Of a stretch of DNA of 64,000 nt, positions 40,519 to 49,185 are shown piece by piece. Source of the DNA: Kineococcus gynurae (GTDB lineage Bacteria > Actinomycetota > Actinomycetes > Actinomycetales > Kineococcaceae); assembly GCF_050871315.1 (NCBI RefSeq), contig NZ_JBJLRE010000002.1. The stretch is one strand, 5' to 3'. The translations under genes were made by a program, and so were the position numbers. Under the pieces are notes generated by a model that saw nothing but the letters and a program-made list of their open reading frames with translations, did no database searches and was not told where the DNA came from. Positions within the stretch are counted from its first letter, which is position 1, and the number at the start of each line of letters is the position of its first letter.

Positions 40519-41457
40519 GTGCTCGGACGACTCGCGGCCCGCGCCCCGGCCAAGATCAACCTCCTGCTCGAGGTCGGCCCGGCGCGCCCCGACGGGTTCC
40601 ACGACCTGCTCAGCGTCTTCCAGGCGGTCTCCCTCGAGGAGGTCGTCACCGTGACCCCGGCCGCGACCTTCGGCGTCGAGGTCCGCGACCCGCAGGGGCG
40701 TCCCGTCCCCGGGATCCCGGACGACCCCCAGCACAACCTGGCCCTGCGCGCGGCCCTCGCCGTGCGCGCCGGGCGACCCGAGCTGCCGCCCCTGCACCTC
40801 GACGTGGTCAAGGAGGTGCCGGTCGCCGGCGGGATGGCCGGCGGTTCGGCCGACGCCGCCGCCGCGCTCGTCGCCTGCGACGCGTTCTGGCGCACCGGGA
40901 TGGGTCTGCCCGGCCTGCACCCCTTCGCCGCCGTGCTCGGCTCCGACGTCCCCTTCGCGCTGCACGGGCGGACCGCGGTCGGGACCGGACGCGGGGAGCA
41001 CCTCGTCCCGGTGATGACGACCGCACGCTTCGACTGGGTCCTGGTGCTGGGCGAGGAGGGGCTCTCGACCCCCGCCGTCTTCCGCGAGTTCGACCGGCTC
41101 GCCCTGGAGCACCCGCCCACCCCGCCCCGCCGGGACAGCGAACGGCTGCGGGCCGTGGAGACCGCGCTGCGGGCCGGGGACCCCGTCTCGCTCGGGGCCG
41201 CGCTGGCCAACGACCTGCAGCCCGCGGCCGTGTCGCTGCAGCCGGGGCTGGCCCGCACGCTGGAGGCGGGTCGGGAGGCGGGCGCCTGCGGGGTGCTGGT
41301 GTCCGGCTCCGGCCCCACCGTGGCCTGGTTGGCCGACTCCCACCGCCACGCCCTGGACCTGGCCGTCCTGGCCGCCGAGCGCTTCGGCCCCGACCGGGTG
41401 CGGACCGTGCACGGCCCGGTCCCCGGGGCGCAGGTCCTGGAAGCCGTCCGCCGCTGA
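40519..41457 (+). CDS. ispE: 4-diphosphocytidyl-2-C-methyl-D-erythritol kinase
   Basis: 312 residues, GHMP kinase. APAKINLLLEVGPARPDGFHDL (family signature), ATP loop VPVAGGMAGGSADAAAALVA, LGSDVPFALHGRTAVGTGRGE, and GACGVLVSGSGPTVAWLA at the C-terminus. Third-last step set of the MEP isoprenoid pathway: phosphorylates CDP-methylerythritol. Ten bases after ksgA. Confidence 0.94.
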   Translation: MLGRLAARAPAKINLLLEVGPARPDGFHDLLSVFQAVSLEEVVTVTPAATFGVEVRDPQGRPVPGIPDDPQHNLALRAALAVRAGRPELPPLHLDVVKEVPVAGGMAGGSADAAAALVACDAFWRTGMGLPGLHPFAAVLGSDVPFALHGRTAVGTGRGEHLVPVMTTARFDWVLVLGEEGLSTPAVFREFDRLALEHPPTPPRRDSERLRAVETALRAGDPVSLGAALANDLQPAAVSLQPGLARTLEAGREAGACGVLVSGSGPTVAWLADSHRHALDLAVLAAERFGPDRVRTVHGPVPGAQVLEAVRR

Positions 41458-41504
41458 CCGTCGTCGGCCCTCGCCGCTCGAACCACCCACCCGGAAGGAC
41501 CCCC

Positions 41505-43319
41505 GTGGCGAACGCCGCCCCGACCAACCTGATCAGTGCCGAGTCCCTCACCGTCGTGCACGGCTCGCGCGTCCTGCTCGACGCCGTCTCCCTGGGGCTG
41601 TCGCACGGCGACCGGGTCGGCGTCGTCGGGCGCAACGGCGACGGCAAGTCGACCCTGCTCCGGCTGCTGGCCCGACGGCAGGAGGGCGACGGCGGTCGGG
41701 TCACCCACACCGGCGGGCTGCGCCTGGGGATGCTCGACCAGGGCGACGTCCTGCCGCCGGGGGCGACCGTGCGGGAGGCGGTCCTCGGTGACCTGCCCGA
41801 CCACGTCTGGGCGTCCCAGCCGAAGGTGCGCGACGTGCTCACCGGACTGCTCGGCGGGATCGACGCGGCCGAGGTCGGCGGGCTCGACGTCGCCGTGGGC
41901 ACGCTGTCGGGTGGCCAGCGCCGCCGGGTCGCCCTGGCCGCGCTGCTGACCGGCGAGCACGACGTGGTGGTGCTCGACGAGCCGACCAACCACCTCGACG
42001 TCGAGGGGGTCGACTGGCTGGCCCGGCACCTCGCCGCGCGCTGGCCCGCAGGGACCGGCGCCCTGCTGGTCGTCACCCACGACCGCTGGTTCCTCGACGC
42101 CGTCTGCGAGAAGGTCTGGGAGGTCCACGACGGGGTCGTCGACCCCTACGAGGGCGGGTACGCGGCCTACGTGCAGACCCGGGCCGAGCGCAGCCGGGTC
42201 GCGGCGGTGACCGAGGAACGTCGGCAGAACCTGCTGCGCAAGGAGCTCGCCTGGCTGCGTCGGGGCGCCCCGGCCCGCACCTCCAAGCCGCGCTTCCGCC
42301 TCGACGCGGCCGCCGCCCTCATCGCCGACGAGCCGCCGCCCCGCGACACCGTCGCGCTGGCCCGGATGGCGACGACGCGGCTGGGCAAGGACGTCCTGGA
42401 CCTCGAGAACGTCAGCCTCGACCGCGGCGAGGGGAGCCGGCGGCGTCGCCTGCTCGACACCGTGACCTGGCGGCTCGGGCCGGGCGACCGGATCGGTGTC
42501 GTCGGGGTCAACGGGGCCGGCAAGTCCTCGCTGATCTCGCTGATCACGGGTGAGCTGGCGCCCGACGCCGGCCGGGTGAAGCGCGGGACCACGGTGGTCG
42601 TGGCCCACCTGTCCCAGGACGTCCACGAGATCGACGAGGTGGGCGAGCTGCGGGCGCTGGAGGCGGTCGAGAAGGTCGCCGGCCACGTCCGCCTCGGAGA
42701 CCGTGACGTCCCGGCCGGGCAGCTCCTGGAACGGCTGGGGTTCACCGCCCAGCGGGCCTGGACGCGGGTCGACGACCTCTCCGGCGGCGAGCGACGTCGG
42801 CTGCAGCTGCTCCGGCTGCTGATGGCCGAGCCCAACGTGCTCCTCCTGGACGAGCCCACCAACGACCTCGACACCGACACCCTGGCCGCGGTCGAGGACC
42901 TGCTCGACGGGTGGCCGGGCACCCTGGTCGTCGTCAGCCACGACCGCTACCTCCTGGAGCGGGTCACGGACACCCAGGTCGCGCTGTTCGGCGACGGCGC
43001 GCTGCGTCAGCTCGTCGGCGGGGTCGAGGAGTACCTGCGCCGCCGGGCCGAGGGGGTCGGTGCGGTGACGCGCGAGACCCCGCGCCCCGCGGCCGCCCCC
43101 GACGGTGCCGTGGTCCGGGCCGCGCGCAAGGAGCTGGCCCGTCTCGAACGGCGCCTGGAGAAGCTCGGCGAGCGGGAGGTCGCCCTGCACGCGGCGATGG
43201 CCGAGGCCTCCACCGACCACGCCCGGGTCGGCGCCCTCGACGCGGAGCTGCGGGCCGTCCTCGCCGAGAAGGACGAGGTCGAGGACGCCTGGATGACCGC
43301 CTCGGAACTCCTGGAGTAA
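41505..43319 (+). CDS. ABC-F family ATPase (Uup/Ettk-like)
   Basis: 604 residues with two ABC domains and no membrane part. Walker A GRNGDGKSTLLRLL and GVNGAGKSSLISLI; signatures LSGGQRRRVALAALL and LSGGERRRLQLLRLL; Walker B VVLDEPTNHLDVEGV and LLLDEPTNDLDTDTL. A linker helix between domains and a C-terminal coiled coil (LARLERRLEKLGEREVAL) resemble Uup. ABC-F proteins act on ribosomes or nucleic acid. GTG start with GGAAGGA six bases upstream; follows ispE in the usual actinobacterial order. Confidence 0.92.
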   Translation: MANAAPTNLISAESLTVVHGSRVLLDAVSLGLSHGDRVGVVGRNGDGKSTLLRLLARRQEGDGGRVTHTGGLRLGMLDQGDVLPPGATVREAVLGDLPDHVWASQPKVRDVLTGLLGGIDAAEVGGLDVAVGTLSGGQRRRVALAALLTGEHDVVVLDEPTNHLDVEGVDWLARHLAARWPAGTGALLVVTHDRWFLDAVCEKVWEVHDGVVDPYEGGYAAYVQTRAERSRVAAVTEERRQNLLRKELAWLRRGAPARTSKPRFRLDAAAALIADEPPPRDTVALARMATTRLGKDVLDLENVSLDRGEGSRRRRLLDTVTWRLGPGDRIGVVGVNGAGKSSLISLITGELAPDAGRVKRGTTVVVAHLSQDVHEIDEVGELRALEAVEKVAGHVRLGDRDVPAGQLLERLGFTAQRAWTRVDDLSGGERRRLQLLRLLMAEPNVLLLDEPTNDLDTDTLAAVEDLLDGWPGTLVVVSHDRYLLERVTDTQVALFGDGALRQLVGGVEEYLRRRAEGVGAVTRETPRPAAAPDGAVVRAARKELARLERRLEKLGEREVALHAAMAEASTDHARVGALDAELRAVLAEKDEVEDAWMTASELLE

Positions 43320-43576
43320 CGCCCGGCGACGGGCCGGCGATGTTCCGGCGATGCCCGCTGGTGGTGACGCCGGGTGCGACCGTTGGGCCGTCCGGTCGGA
43401 CATTGCGCCGAACGGGGGACTCCTGGCGAAGCAACTCACCGTCCGGGGGCATCACCGTGCGACGTATCTTGCGCTCAGGGGGTGACTGTCCCCTAAGGTT
43501 CAGGTAGCGACGCCGCGGGGGCGGACAAGCGTCGCAACGGTTCCGTTCAGCGGAAGATTCAGGTCCTGGGGGAAAT

Positions 43577-45175
43577 GTGAGCATCGGTGACGTGGCCCGA
43601 ACGGCCGGCACGACCGAGCTGGACGACCAGTTGCTGGGGCCCTCTCCGGCCGAGATGGCCGAGCTGACCACCGACGGCAAGGTGGACGGGGCTCGCCGCG
43701 AACGGCTCCTCGTCCCCCGTCAGGCCTCCCGCGCCGGTGGGCACCGGGTGCCGGCCTGGCAGCGTTCCTACATCCAGAAGATCATCGCCACCGACGCCGC
43801 CGTCGCCGCCATCGCGTCCTTCATGGGCTACTTCGCCCGCTTCAACGGCCAGCCCGCGAATCTCTCGACCGTCCAGGGTCAGGCCGTCATCGCCGTCGCG
43901 GTGTGCCTGCCGGTCCTCTGGGTCATGGCGATGGGCGCGCTGCGCACCTACGAGGCCCGCTTCCTCGGGGTCGGTTCGGAGGAGTACCACCGGGTGCTCA
44001 CCGCCGGTCTCGCCGTGGTCGCCCTCGTCGGGACCACCTCCTACGCCTTCGCCCTCGACGTGGCCCGCGGCTTCGTCGTCGTCGCCTTCCCGCTGGCCCT
44101 GGTGCTGACCCTCATGGGTCGCTACACGATGCGGCAGAAGCTGCACTCCAGCCGCATCCGCGGCGAGGCCGGCCAGGCCGTCGTCGCCGTCGGGCACCGC
44201 GCCGCGGTCGCCGGGATGGCGCGTCAGCTGCACCGGGCGAGCTACCACGGCATGCGGATCGTCGGGGCCTGCGTGCCCGGCGGCCAGGGCAGCGCGGCCG
44301 ACGACGCCGAGCTGACCGCCCTGGGCATCCCCGTGATCGGCAGCCTGGAGGACGTGCGGCACGCCGTGTCCCGCGTGGACGCCGACGTCGTGGCCGTCAC
44401 TGCCTGCCCCGAGCTCGACGGCCCGGCCCTGCGTCGCCTCGGCTGGGACCTCGAGGCCACCCGCGCCGACCTGGTGGTCGCCCCGGCCCTCACCGAGGTC
44501 ATCGGCCCGCGCGTCGCGATCCGTCCGGTCTGCGGTCTGCCGCTGCTGCACGTCGAGCGCCCCGAGCTGGAGGGTGTGCGACGCGTCGCCAAGGCGCTGT
44601 TCGACCGGTCCGTGGCGGGGCTGTCCCTGCTGTTGCTGAGCCCGCTGCTGCTCGGCCTGGCGCTCGCCATCCGGCTGGACTCCAAGGGTCCGGCGCTGTT
44701 CCGCCAGGAGCGGGTCGGCAAGGACGGTCAGCCGTTCACCATGTACAAGTTCCGCTCGATGGTGACCGACGCCGAGCGGCTGCTGATCGACCTGCGCGAG
44801 TCCAGCGAGGGCAACGGCGTCCTGTTCAAGATGAAGGTCGACCCGCGGATCACCCGCATCGGCCGCGTCCTGCGCAAGTTCTCCCTCGACGAGCTGCCCC
44901 AGCTGATCAACGTCTTCCTCGGCAACATGTCGCTGGTGGGTCCGCGGCCGCCGCTGCAGCGCGAGGTCGACGAGTACGGCTCGGACATGCGCCGCCGCCT
45001 GCTGGTGAAGCCCGGTCTGACCGGTCTCTGGCAGATCAACGGCCGCAGCGACCTCGACTGGGACGAGTCGGTCCGCCTCGACGTGCGCTACGTCGAGAAC
45101 TGGTCCTTCACCTTCGACTTCATGATCCTCTGGAAGACCGCAGGCGCGGTCCTGCGGGGCCGAGGGGCGTACTGA
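43577..45175 (+). CDS. Undecaprenyl-phosphate sugar phosphotransferase (WcaJ/exopolysaccharide initiator)
   Basis: 532 residues. N-terminal 70 residues soluble, then four membrane helices (IIATDAAVAAIASFMGYF, AVIAVAVCLPVLWVMAMGAL, AGLAVVALVGTTSYAFAL, GFVVVAFPLALVLTLMG), a CoA-binding-like/Rossmann region, and a C-terminal bacterial sugar transferase domain: KALFDRSVAGLSLLLLSP, FRQERVGKDGQPFTMYKFRSM, FSLDELPQLINVFLGNMSLVGPRPPL and LTGLWQINGRSDLDW. Loads the first sugar-phosphate on the lipid carrier for capsular or exopolysaccharide. GTG start, GGGGGAA upstream. The 257-base gap before it holds a short AGGGG/CCCCT hairpin (43487-43505) but no gene. Confidence 0.9.
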   Translation: MSIGDVARTAGTTELDDQLLGPSPAEMAELTTDGKVDGARRERLLVPRQASRAGGHRVPAWQRSYIQKIIATDAAVAAIASFMGYFARFNGQPANLSTVQGQAVIAVAVCLPVLWVMAMGALRTYEARFLGVGSEEYHRVLTAGLAVVALVGTTSYAFALDVARGFVVVAFPLALVLTLMGRYTMRQKLHSSRIRGEAGQAVVAVGHRAAVAGMARQLHRASYHGMRIVGACVPGGQGSAADDAELTALGIPVIGSLEDVRHAVSRVDADVVAVTACPELDGPALRRLGWDLEATRADLVVAPALTEVIGPRVAIRPVCGLPLLHVERPELEGVRRVAKALFDRSVAGLSLLLLSPLLLGLALAIRLDSKGPALFRQERVGKDGQPFTMYKFRSMVTDAERLLIDLRESSEGNGVLFKMKVDPRITRIGRVLRKFSLDELPQLINVFLGNMSLVGPRPPLQREVDEYGSDMRRRLLVKPGLTGLWQINGRSDLDWDESVRLDVRYVENWSFTFDFMILWKTAGAVLRGRGAY

Positions 45176-45205
45176 CCGGTCCGCCCGACCCTCGTCCCAC
45201 CCTCT

Positions 45206-45236
45206 CGAGCCCCGACGCGATCAGCGTCGGGGCTCG
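45206..45236. terminator. Bidirectional hairpin terminator between sugar transferase and marR
   Basis: Perfect 13-bp stem (CGAGCCCCGACGC and its complement) around the loop GATCA; it includes the stop codon of the marR-type gene and lies 30 bases after the sugar transferase stop. Confidence 0.8.
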
Positions 45237-45715
45237 AACGGTTCCGCGACGGTGCGCAGGAGGTCGGCGAGGGTCTGCTGCCCCGCCGGGTCGAGCGCCA
45301 GCAGCATCCGGCGTTCGGCGGCCACCAGGTCCACCAGGGCGGCCTCGACCACGGCCGCACCGGCGGTCGTGAGCCGCACCCGGATGCTGCGTCCGTCGTC
45401 GGGGGCCGGGTGGCGGGCGACCAGCTCCCGGCCGACCAGTCGGTCGACCCGGTTCGTCATGGTCCCGCTGGTCACCAGGGTCTCCCGCAGGAGCTGGCCG
45501 GGGGAGAGCTCGTAGGGCCGTCCCGCCTTGCGCAGCGCGGCCAGGACGTCGAACTCCCAGGGCTCCAGGCCGTGGGCGGCGAAGGCCTCCCGGCGCAGCC
45601 GGTCCAGGTGACGCGCCAGCCGGCTCACCCGCGACAGCACGGCCAACGGGTCGACGTCGACGTGCGGGACCTCGCGGCGCCAGTCCGCCAGGATCCGATC
45701 GACCTCGTCGCTCAC
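45221..45715 (-). CDS. MarR-family transcriptional regulator
   Basis: 164 residues from GTG 45715. Winged-helix core: HGLEPWEFDVLAALRKAG, LSPGQLLRETLVTSGTMTNRVDRLVGRELVARH, DGRSIRVRLTTAGAAVVEAAL. Overlaps the stop codon of the upstream tetR-type gene (GTGA), so both regulators form one operon. Ligand unknown. Confidence 0.88.
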   Translation of the reverse strand: MSDEVDRILADWRREVPHVDVDPLAVLSRVSRLARHLDRLRREAFAAHGLEPWEFDVLAALRKAGRPYELSPGQLLRETLVTSGTMTNRVDRLVGRELVARHPAPDDGRSIRVRLTTAGAAVVEAALVDLVAAERRMLLALDPAGQQTLADLLRTVAEPFEPRR

Positions 45716-46359
45716 GCACCCTCCGTGGCGCCCGCGGGGCCGCGCGCGGCCAGGCGCGGGCGTCGCTCCAGGCCGGTCAGGCCGTTCCAGGCCAGGTTCA
45801 CCAGGTGCGCCGCGACCTCCTCCTTCGGCGGTTCGCGCGTCTCCAGCCACCACTGCCCGGTCGTGGCGACCATGCCCACCAGCATCTGGGCGTACATGGC
45901 CGCGGTCTGCGGCGGGAAGCCGCGCGCCGCGAACGCGTCGACCAGCAGGTACTCGACCTGGGTGACGACGTCGGAGAGCAGCGAGGCGAAGCTCCCGGTG
46001 GTCGTGGTGACGGGGGAGTCGCGCACCAGGATCCGGAACCCGTCGGTGGAGCGCTCGATGTAGTCCAGCAGCGCGACGGTGGCCCGTTCGAGCAGCGTGC
46101 GTGGTGAGCCCCGCCCCGACAGGGCCCGGGTGATCGCCTCCAGCAGGCCCGAGATCTCGCGGTCGACGACGACCGCGTACAACCCTTCCTTGCCCCCGAA
46201 GTGCTCGTACACGACCGGTTTCGACACCCCGGCCGTCGCGGCGATCTCCTCGACGCTCGTCCCCTCGACCCCGCGCTCGGCGAACAGCCGTCGGCCGATG
46301 CCGATCAGCTGCTCGCGGCGCTCCTGCCCGGTCATCCGGGCCCGGGGGTGGGGGGGCAC
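45712..46359 (-). CDS. TetR-family transcriptional regulator
   Basis: 215 residues. HTH at about residues 10-55 (RREQLIGIGRRLFAERGVEGTSVEEIAATAGVSKPVVYEHFGGKEGLYAVVV), C-terminal ligand/dimer domain with a Trp pair (TGQWWLETREPP). GTG 46359 is preferred over ATG 46335 because CAGGAT stands six bases before it. Operon with the marR-type gene. Confidence 0.88.
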   Translation of the reverse strand: MPPHPRARMTGQERREQLIGIGRRLFAERGVEGTSVEEIAATAGVSKPVVYEHFGGKEGLYAVVVDREISGLLEAITRALSGRGSPRTLLERATVALLDYIERSTDGFRILVRDSPVTTTTGSFASLLSDVVTQVEYLLVDAFAARGFPPQTAAMYAQMLVGMVATTGQWWLETREPPKEEVAAHLVNLAWNGLTGLERRPRLAARGPAGATEGA

Positions 46360-46365
46360 GCCCTC

Positions 46366-46371
46366 ATCCTG
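46366..46371 (-). promoter_or_regulatory. Candidate leaderless -10 of tetR-type gene (CAGGAT, 6 nt before GTG 46359)
   Basis: Minus-strand copy of the same hexamer and spacing as at 32362 and 34381. Confidence 0.45.
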
Positions 46372-46521
46372 CCGCACGGGTTGCGCCGACCGGGTGACGC
46401 GCACCCCGCGTCCCCCGGGCCCGCCCCGCCGGTGACCTGGTCGGGCCCGCCGTGGGCAACTGGCAGGATGGGCCCCGGCGCGAGGGGTCCGACGGTGCAC
46501 CACCGGGGGCCTTCCTCGCGG

Positions 46522-46593
46522 TCCCGGGTGGTGTAACGGCAGCACGGCGGGTTTTGGTCCCGTCCAGTGGGGGTTCGAATCCTCCCCCGGGAG
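46522..46593 (+). tRNA. tRNA-Gln (anticodon TTG)
   Basis: 72-nt cloverleaf: acceptor TCCCGGG/CCCGGGA with discriminator G, D-arm with GGTGTAACGGCAGC, anticodon stem GCGGG/CCCGT around loop TTTTGGT (TTG in positions 34-36), T-arm GGGGGTTCGAATCCTCCC. No CCA encoded. Lies just upstream of glmU as in other actinobacteria. Confidence 0.92.
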
Positions 46594-46705
46594 CGTCGGG
46601 CGGGGGTCCGGCCCCAGGGTGCGCCCCGGTGGCGTCGCCCGGCCGATACGCTCCCCCGGACGTCGCGCCGCCGCACCCGTCACCGACTCAGGAGTCCTCC
46701 CCGCC

Positions 46706-48211
46706 GTGAGCCCCCAGTCCTCCGCCCCCGCCGCCGTGGTCGTGCTCGCCGCCGGTGAGGGCACCCGGATGCGGTCCCGACTGCCGAAGGTGCTGCACCC
46801 GCTGGCCGGGCGCGCCCTGGTCTCCCACGCGCTGCTCGCCGCGGCGGGGACGACGCCGGAGCACCTGGTCGTCGTCCTGCGCCACCAGGCCGAGCGGGTC
46901 TCCGCGCACGTCGGGGGAGCCCACCCCGAGGTCACCGTCGCCCTGCAGGACGACGTGCCCGGCACCGGACGGGCCGTGCAGTGCGGGTTGGACGCGCTGC
47001 CCGCCGACCTGGCCGGGACGGTCCTGGTCACCTACGGCGACGTGCCGCTCCTCAGCACCGCCACCCTCGGCCGGCTGGTCGCCGCCCACCACGAGGCCGG
47101 CAACGCGATGACCATCCTCACCGCCGAGCTCGCCGACCCGACCGGGTACGGCCGGGTCCTGCGCGACGCGGCCGGGGTCAGCGGCATCGTCGAGCAGAAG
47201 GACGCGACCGAGGAGCAGCGGGCGGTGCGCGAGATCAACTCCGGGGTCTACGCCTTCGACGCCGCCGCCCTGCGGCAGGCGCTCGGACGGGTGGGCCGCG
47301 ACAACGCCGCCGGTGAGATGTACCTCACCGACGTCCTCGCCCTCGTGCGGGCCGAGGGCGGGAAGGTCGAGGCGCTGGTCCTCGAGGACGAGTGGGAGAT
47401 CCGCGGGGTCAACGACCGGGTGCAGCTCGCCGAGCTCGCGGCCGAGGCCAACCGCCGCACCCTGCTGCGCTGGATGCGCGCGGGGGTGACGGTGGTCGAC
47501 CCGTGCACGACCTGGATCGACGCCGACGTCGAGCTCGACCAGGACGTCACCGTGCTGCCCGGCACCCAGCTGCACGGCGCGACCCGGATCGCGGCCGGGG
47601 CCACGATCGGCCCGGACAGCACCCTGACCGACACCGAGGTGGGGGAGGGCGCGCGCGTCGTGCGCACCGACGCCACCCTCGCCGTCGTGGGGGCCGGCGC
47701 CCAGGTCGGCCCGTTCGCGTTCCTGCGCCCGGGCACCGAGCTCGGGGCCGACGGCAAGATCGGGACCTTCGTCGAGACCAAGAACGCGGTCATCGGCGCC
47801 GGTTCCAAGGTGCCGCACCTGTCCTACGTCGGGGACGCGAGCATCGGCGAGCACTCCAACATCGGGGCCGCCTCGATCTTCGTGAACTACGACGGGGTGA
47901 ACAAGCACCGGACGACTGTCGGCAGCCACGTCCGGATGGGCTCGGACAACATGTACGTCGCCCCCGTCACGATCGGCGACGGCGCCTACTCCGGGGCGGG
48001 CACCACCATCCGCAAGGACGTGCCCCCGGGCGCGCTGGCCGTCTCCGTCGCGCCGCAGCGCAACCTCGAGGGCTGGACCCTCGCCAACCGTCCCGGGACG
48101 CCCGCCGCCGAGGCGGCCGCCCGGGCCCAGCAGGGTGCGACCGAGCACAGCACGGCGACGGAGCACAGCACGGCGACCGAGAACACCACCGCGACAGGGG
48201 AGCAGCGATGA
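46706..48211 (+). CDS. glmU: Bifunctional UDP-GlcNAc pyrophosphorylase / glucosamine-1-P acetyltransferase
   Basis: 501 residues. Uridyltransferase domain starts VVVLAAGEGTRMRSRLPKVLHPL, with metal Asp in VTYGDVPLL, DATEEQRAVREINSGVYAF. The left-handed beta-helix acetyltransferase half has hexapeptide repeats, the acetyl-CoA/GlcN-1-P residues in GTFVETKNAVIG, HLSYVGDASIGEHSNIGA and NYDGVNKHRT. The last 25 residues are a repetitive EHSTAT tail. Makes UDP-GlcNAc for peptidoglycan. GTG start; ends in ATGA overlap with prs. Confidence 0.95.
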   Translation: MSPQSSAPAAVVVLAAGEGTRMRSRLPKVLHPLAGRALVSHALLAAAGTTPEHLVVVLRHQAERVSAHVGGAHPEVTVALQDDVPGTGRAVQCGLDALPADLAGTVLVTYGDVPLLSTATLGRLVAAHHEAGNAMTILTAELADPTGYGRVLRDAAGVSGIVEQKDATEEQRAVREINSGVYAFDAAALRQALGRVGRDNAAGEMYLTDVLALVRAEGGKVEALVLEDEWEIRGVNDRVQLAELAAEANRRTLLRWMRAGVTVVDPCTTWIDADVELDQDVTVLPGTQLHGATRIAAGATIGPDSTLTDTEVGEGARVVRTDATLAVVGAGAQVGPFAFLRPGTELGADGKIGTFVETKNAVIGAGSKVPHLSYVGDASIGEHSNIGAASIFVNYDGVNKHRTTVGSHVRMGSDNMYVAPVTIGDGAYSGAGTTIRKDVPPGALAVSVAPQRNLEGWTLANRPGTPAAEAAARAQQGATEHSTATEHSTATENTTATGEQR

Positions 48212-49185
48212 CCGGGATCACCACGACGGGCGAGAAGCGGATGGTCCTCATCTCCGGGCGGGCCCACCCGGAGCTGGCCGAGGACGTCGCCGCCTCGCTC
48301 GGGGCCGAGTTGGTCCCGACCACCCTGCACGACTTCGCCAACTCCGAGATCTACGTGCGCTTCCAGGAGAGCGTCCGCGGCTGCGACGCGTTCGTCATCC
48401 AGTCGCACACCGCGAACGTCAACCAGTGGATCATGGAGCAGCTGATCATGGTCGACGCGCTCAAGCGCGCCTCGGCCAAGCGGATCACGGTCGTCGCGCC
48501 GTTCTACGGGTACGCCCGGCAGGACAAGAAGGGCCGCGGTCGCGAACCGATCTCGGCCCGCCTCATCGCCGACATGTTCAAGACCGCCGGTGCCGACCGC
48601 CTCATGTCGGTCGACCTGCACACCGCGCAGATCCAGGGGTTCTTCGACGGCCCGGTCGACCACCTGTGGGCGCTGCCGCTGCTGGCCGACCACGTCGGCA
48701 AGCGCGTCGACCGCTCGAACATCACCATCGTCTCGCCCGACGCGGGCCGGGTGCGGGTGGCCGACCTCTGGTCGGACCGTCTCGGGGCCCCGCTGGCGAT
48801 CATCCACAAGCGCCGCGACCCGAACGTGCCGAACCAGGTGAAGGTGCACGAGGTCGTCGGTGACGTCCGGGGCCGGACCTGCGTCCTGGTCGACGACCTC
48901 ATCGACACCGCGGGCACGATCGTCCAGGCCGCCGAGGCGCTCAAGGCCAACGGCGCCGCCGACGTCGTCGCGACCGCGACCCACGCCGTGCTGTCCGGGC
49001 CGGCGGTCGACCGGTTGAAGAACTCCGCGATCTCCGAGCTGGTGGTCACCAACACCCTGCCGATCTCCGACGAGCAGCGCTTCCCCCAGCTCACCGTCCT
49101 CTCCATCGCCCCGCTGCTGGCCCGGGCCATCCGCGAGGTCTTCGACGACGGGTCGGTCACCTCGCTGTTCGAGGGTCACGCCTGA
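48208..49185 (+). CDS. prs: Ribose-phosphate pyrophosphokinase
   Basis: 325 residues. FANSEIYVRFQESVRGCDAFVIQS, pyrophosphate/ATP loop FYGYARQDKKGRGREPISARLIADMF, SVDLHTAQIQGFFDGPVDHL, and the PRPP signature VLVDDLIDTAGTI. Produces PRPP for nucleotide, His and Trp synthesis. Coupled to glmU by ATGA; last 10 bases overlap the convergent kinase gene. Confidence 0.95.
   Translation: MTGITTTGEKRMVLISGRAHPELAEDVAASLGAELVPTTLHDFANSEIYVRFQESVRGCDAFVIQSHTANVNQWIMEQLIMVDALKRASAKRITVVAPFYGYARQDKKGRGREPISARLIADMFKTAGADRLMSVDLHTAQIQGFFDGPVDHLWALPLLADHVGKRVDRSNITIVSPDAGRVRVADLWSDRLGAPLAIIHKRRDPNVPNQVKVHEVVGDVRGRTCVLVDDLIDTAGTIVQAAEALKANGAADVVATATHAVLSGPAVDRLKNSAISELVVTNTLPISDEQRFPQLTVLSIAPLLARAIREVFDDGSVTSLFEGHA

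Noticed and set aside
48136..48200. Repeat at the glmU 3' end as mobile element
   Set aside because: A short in-frame GAGCACAGCACGGCGAC-type duplication coding for the EHSTAT tail; variable GlmU tails are common.
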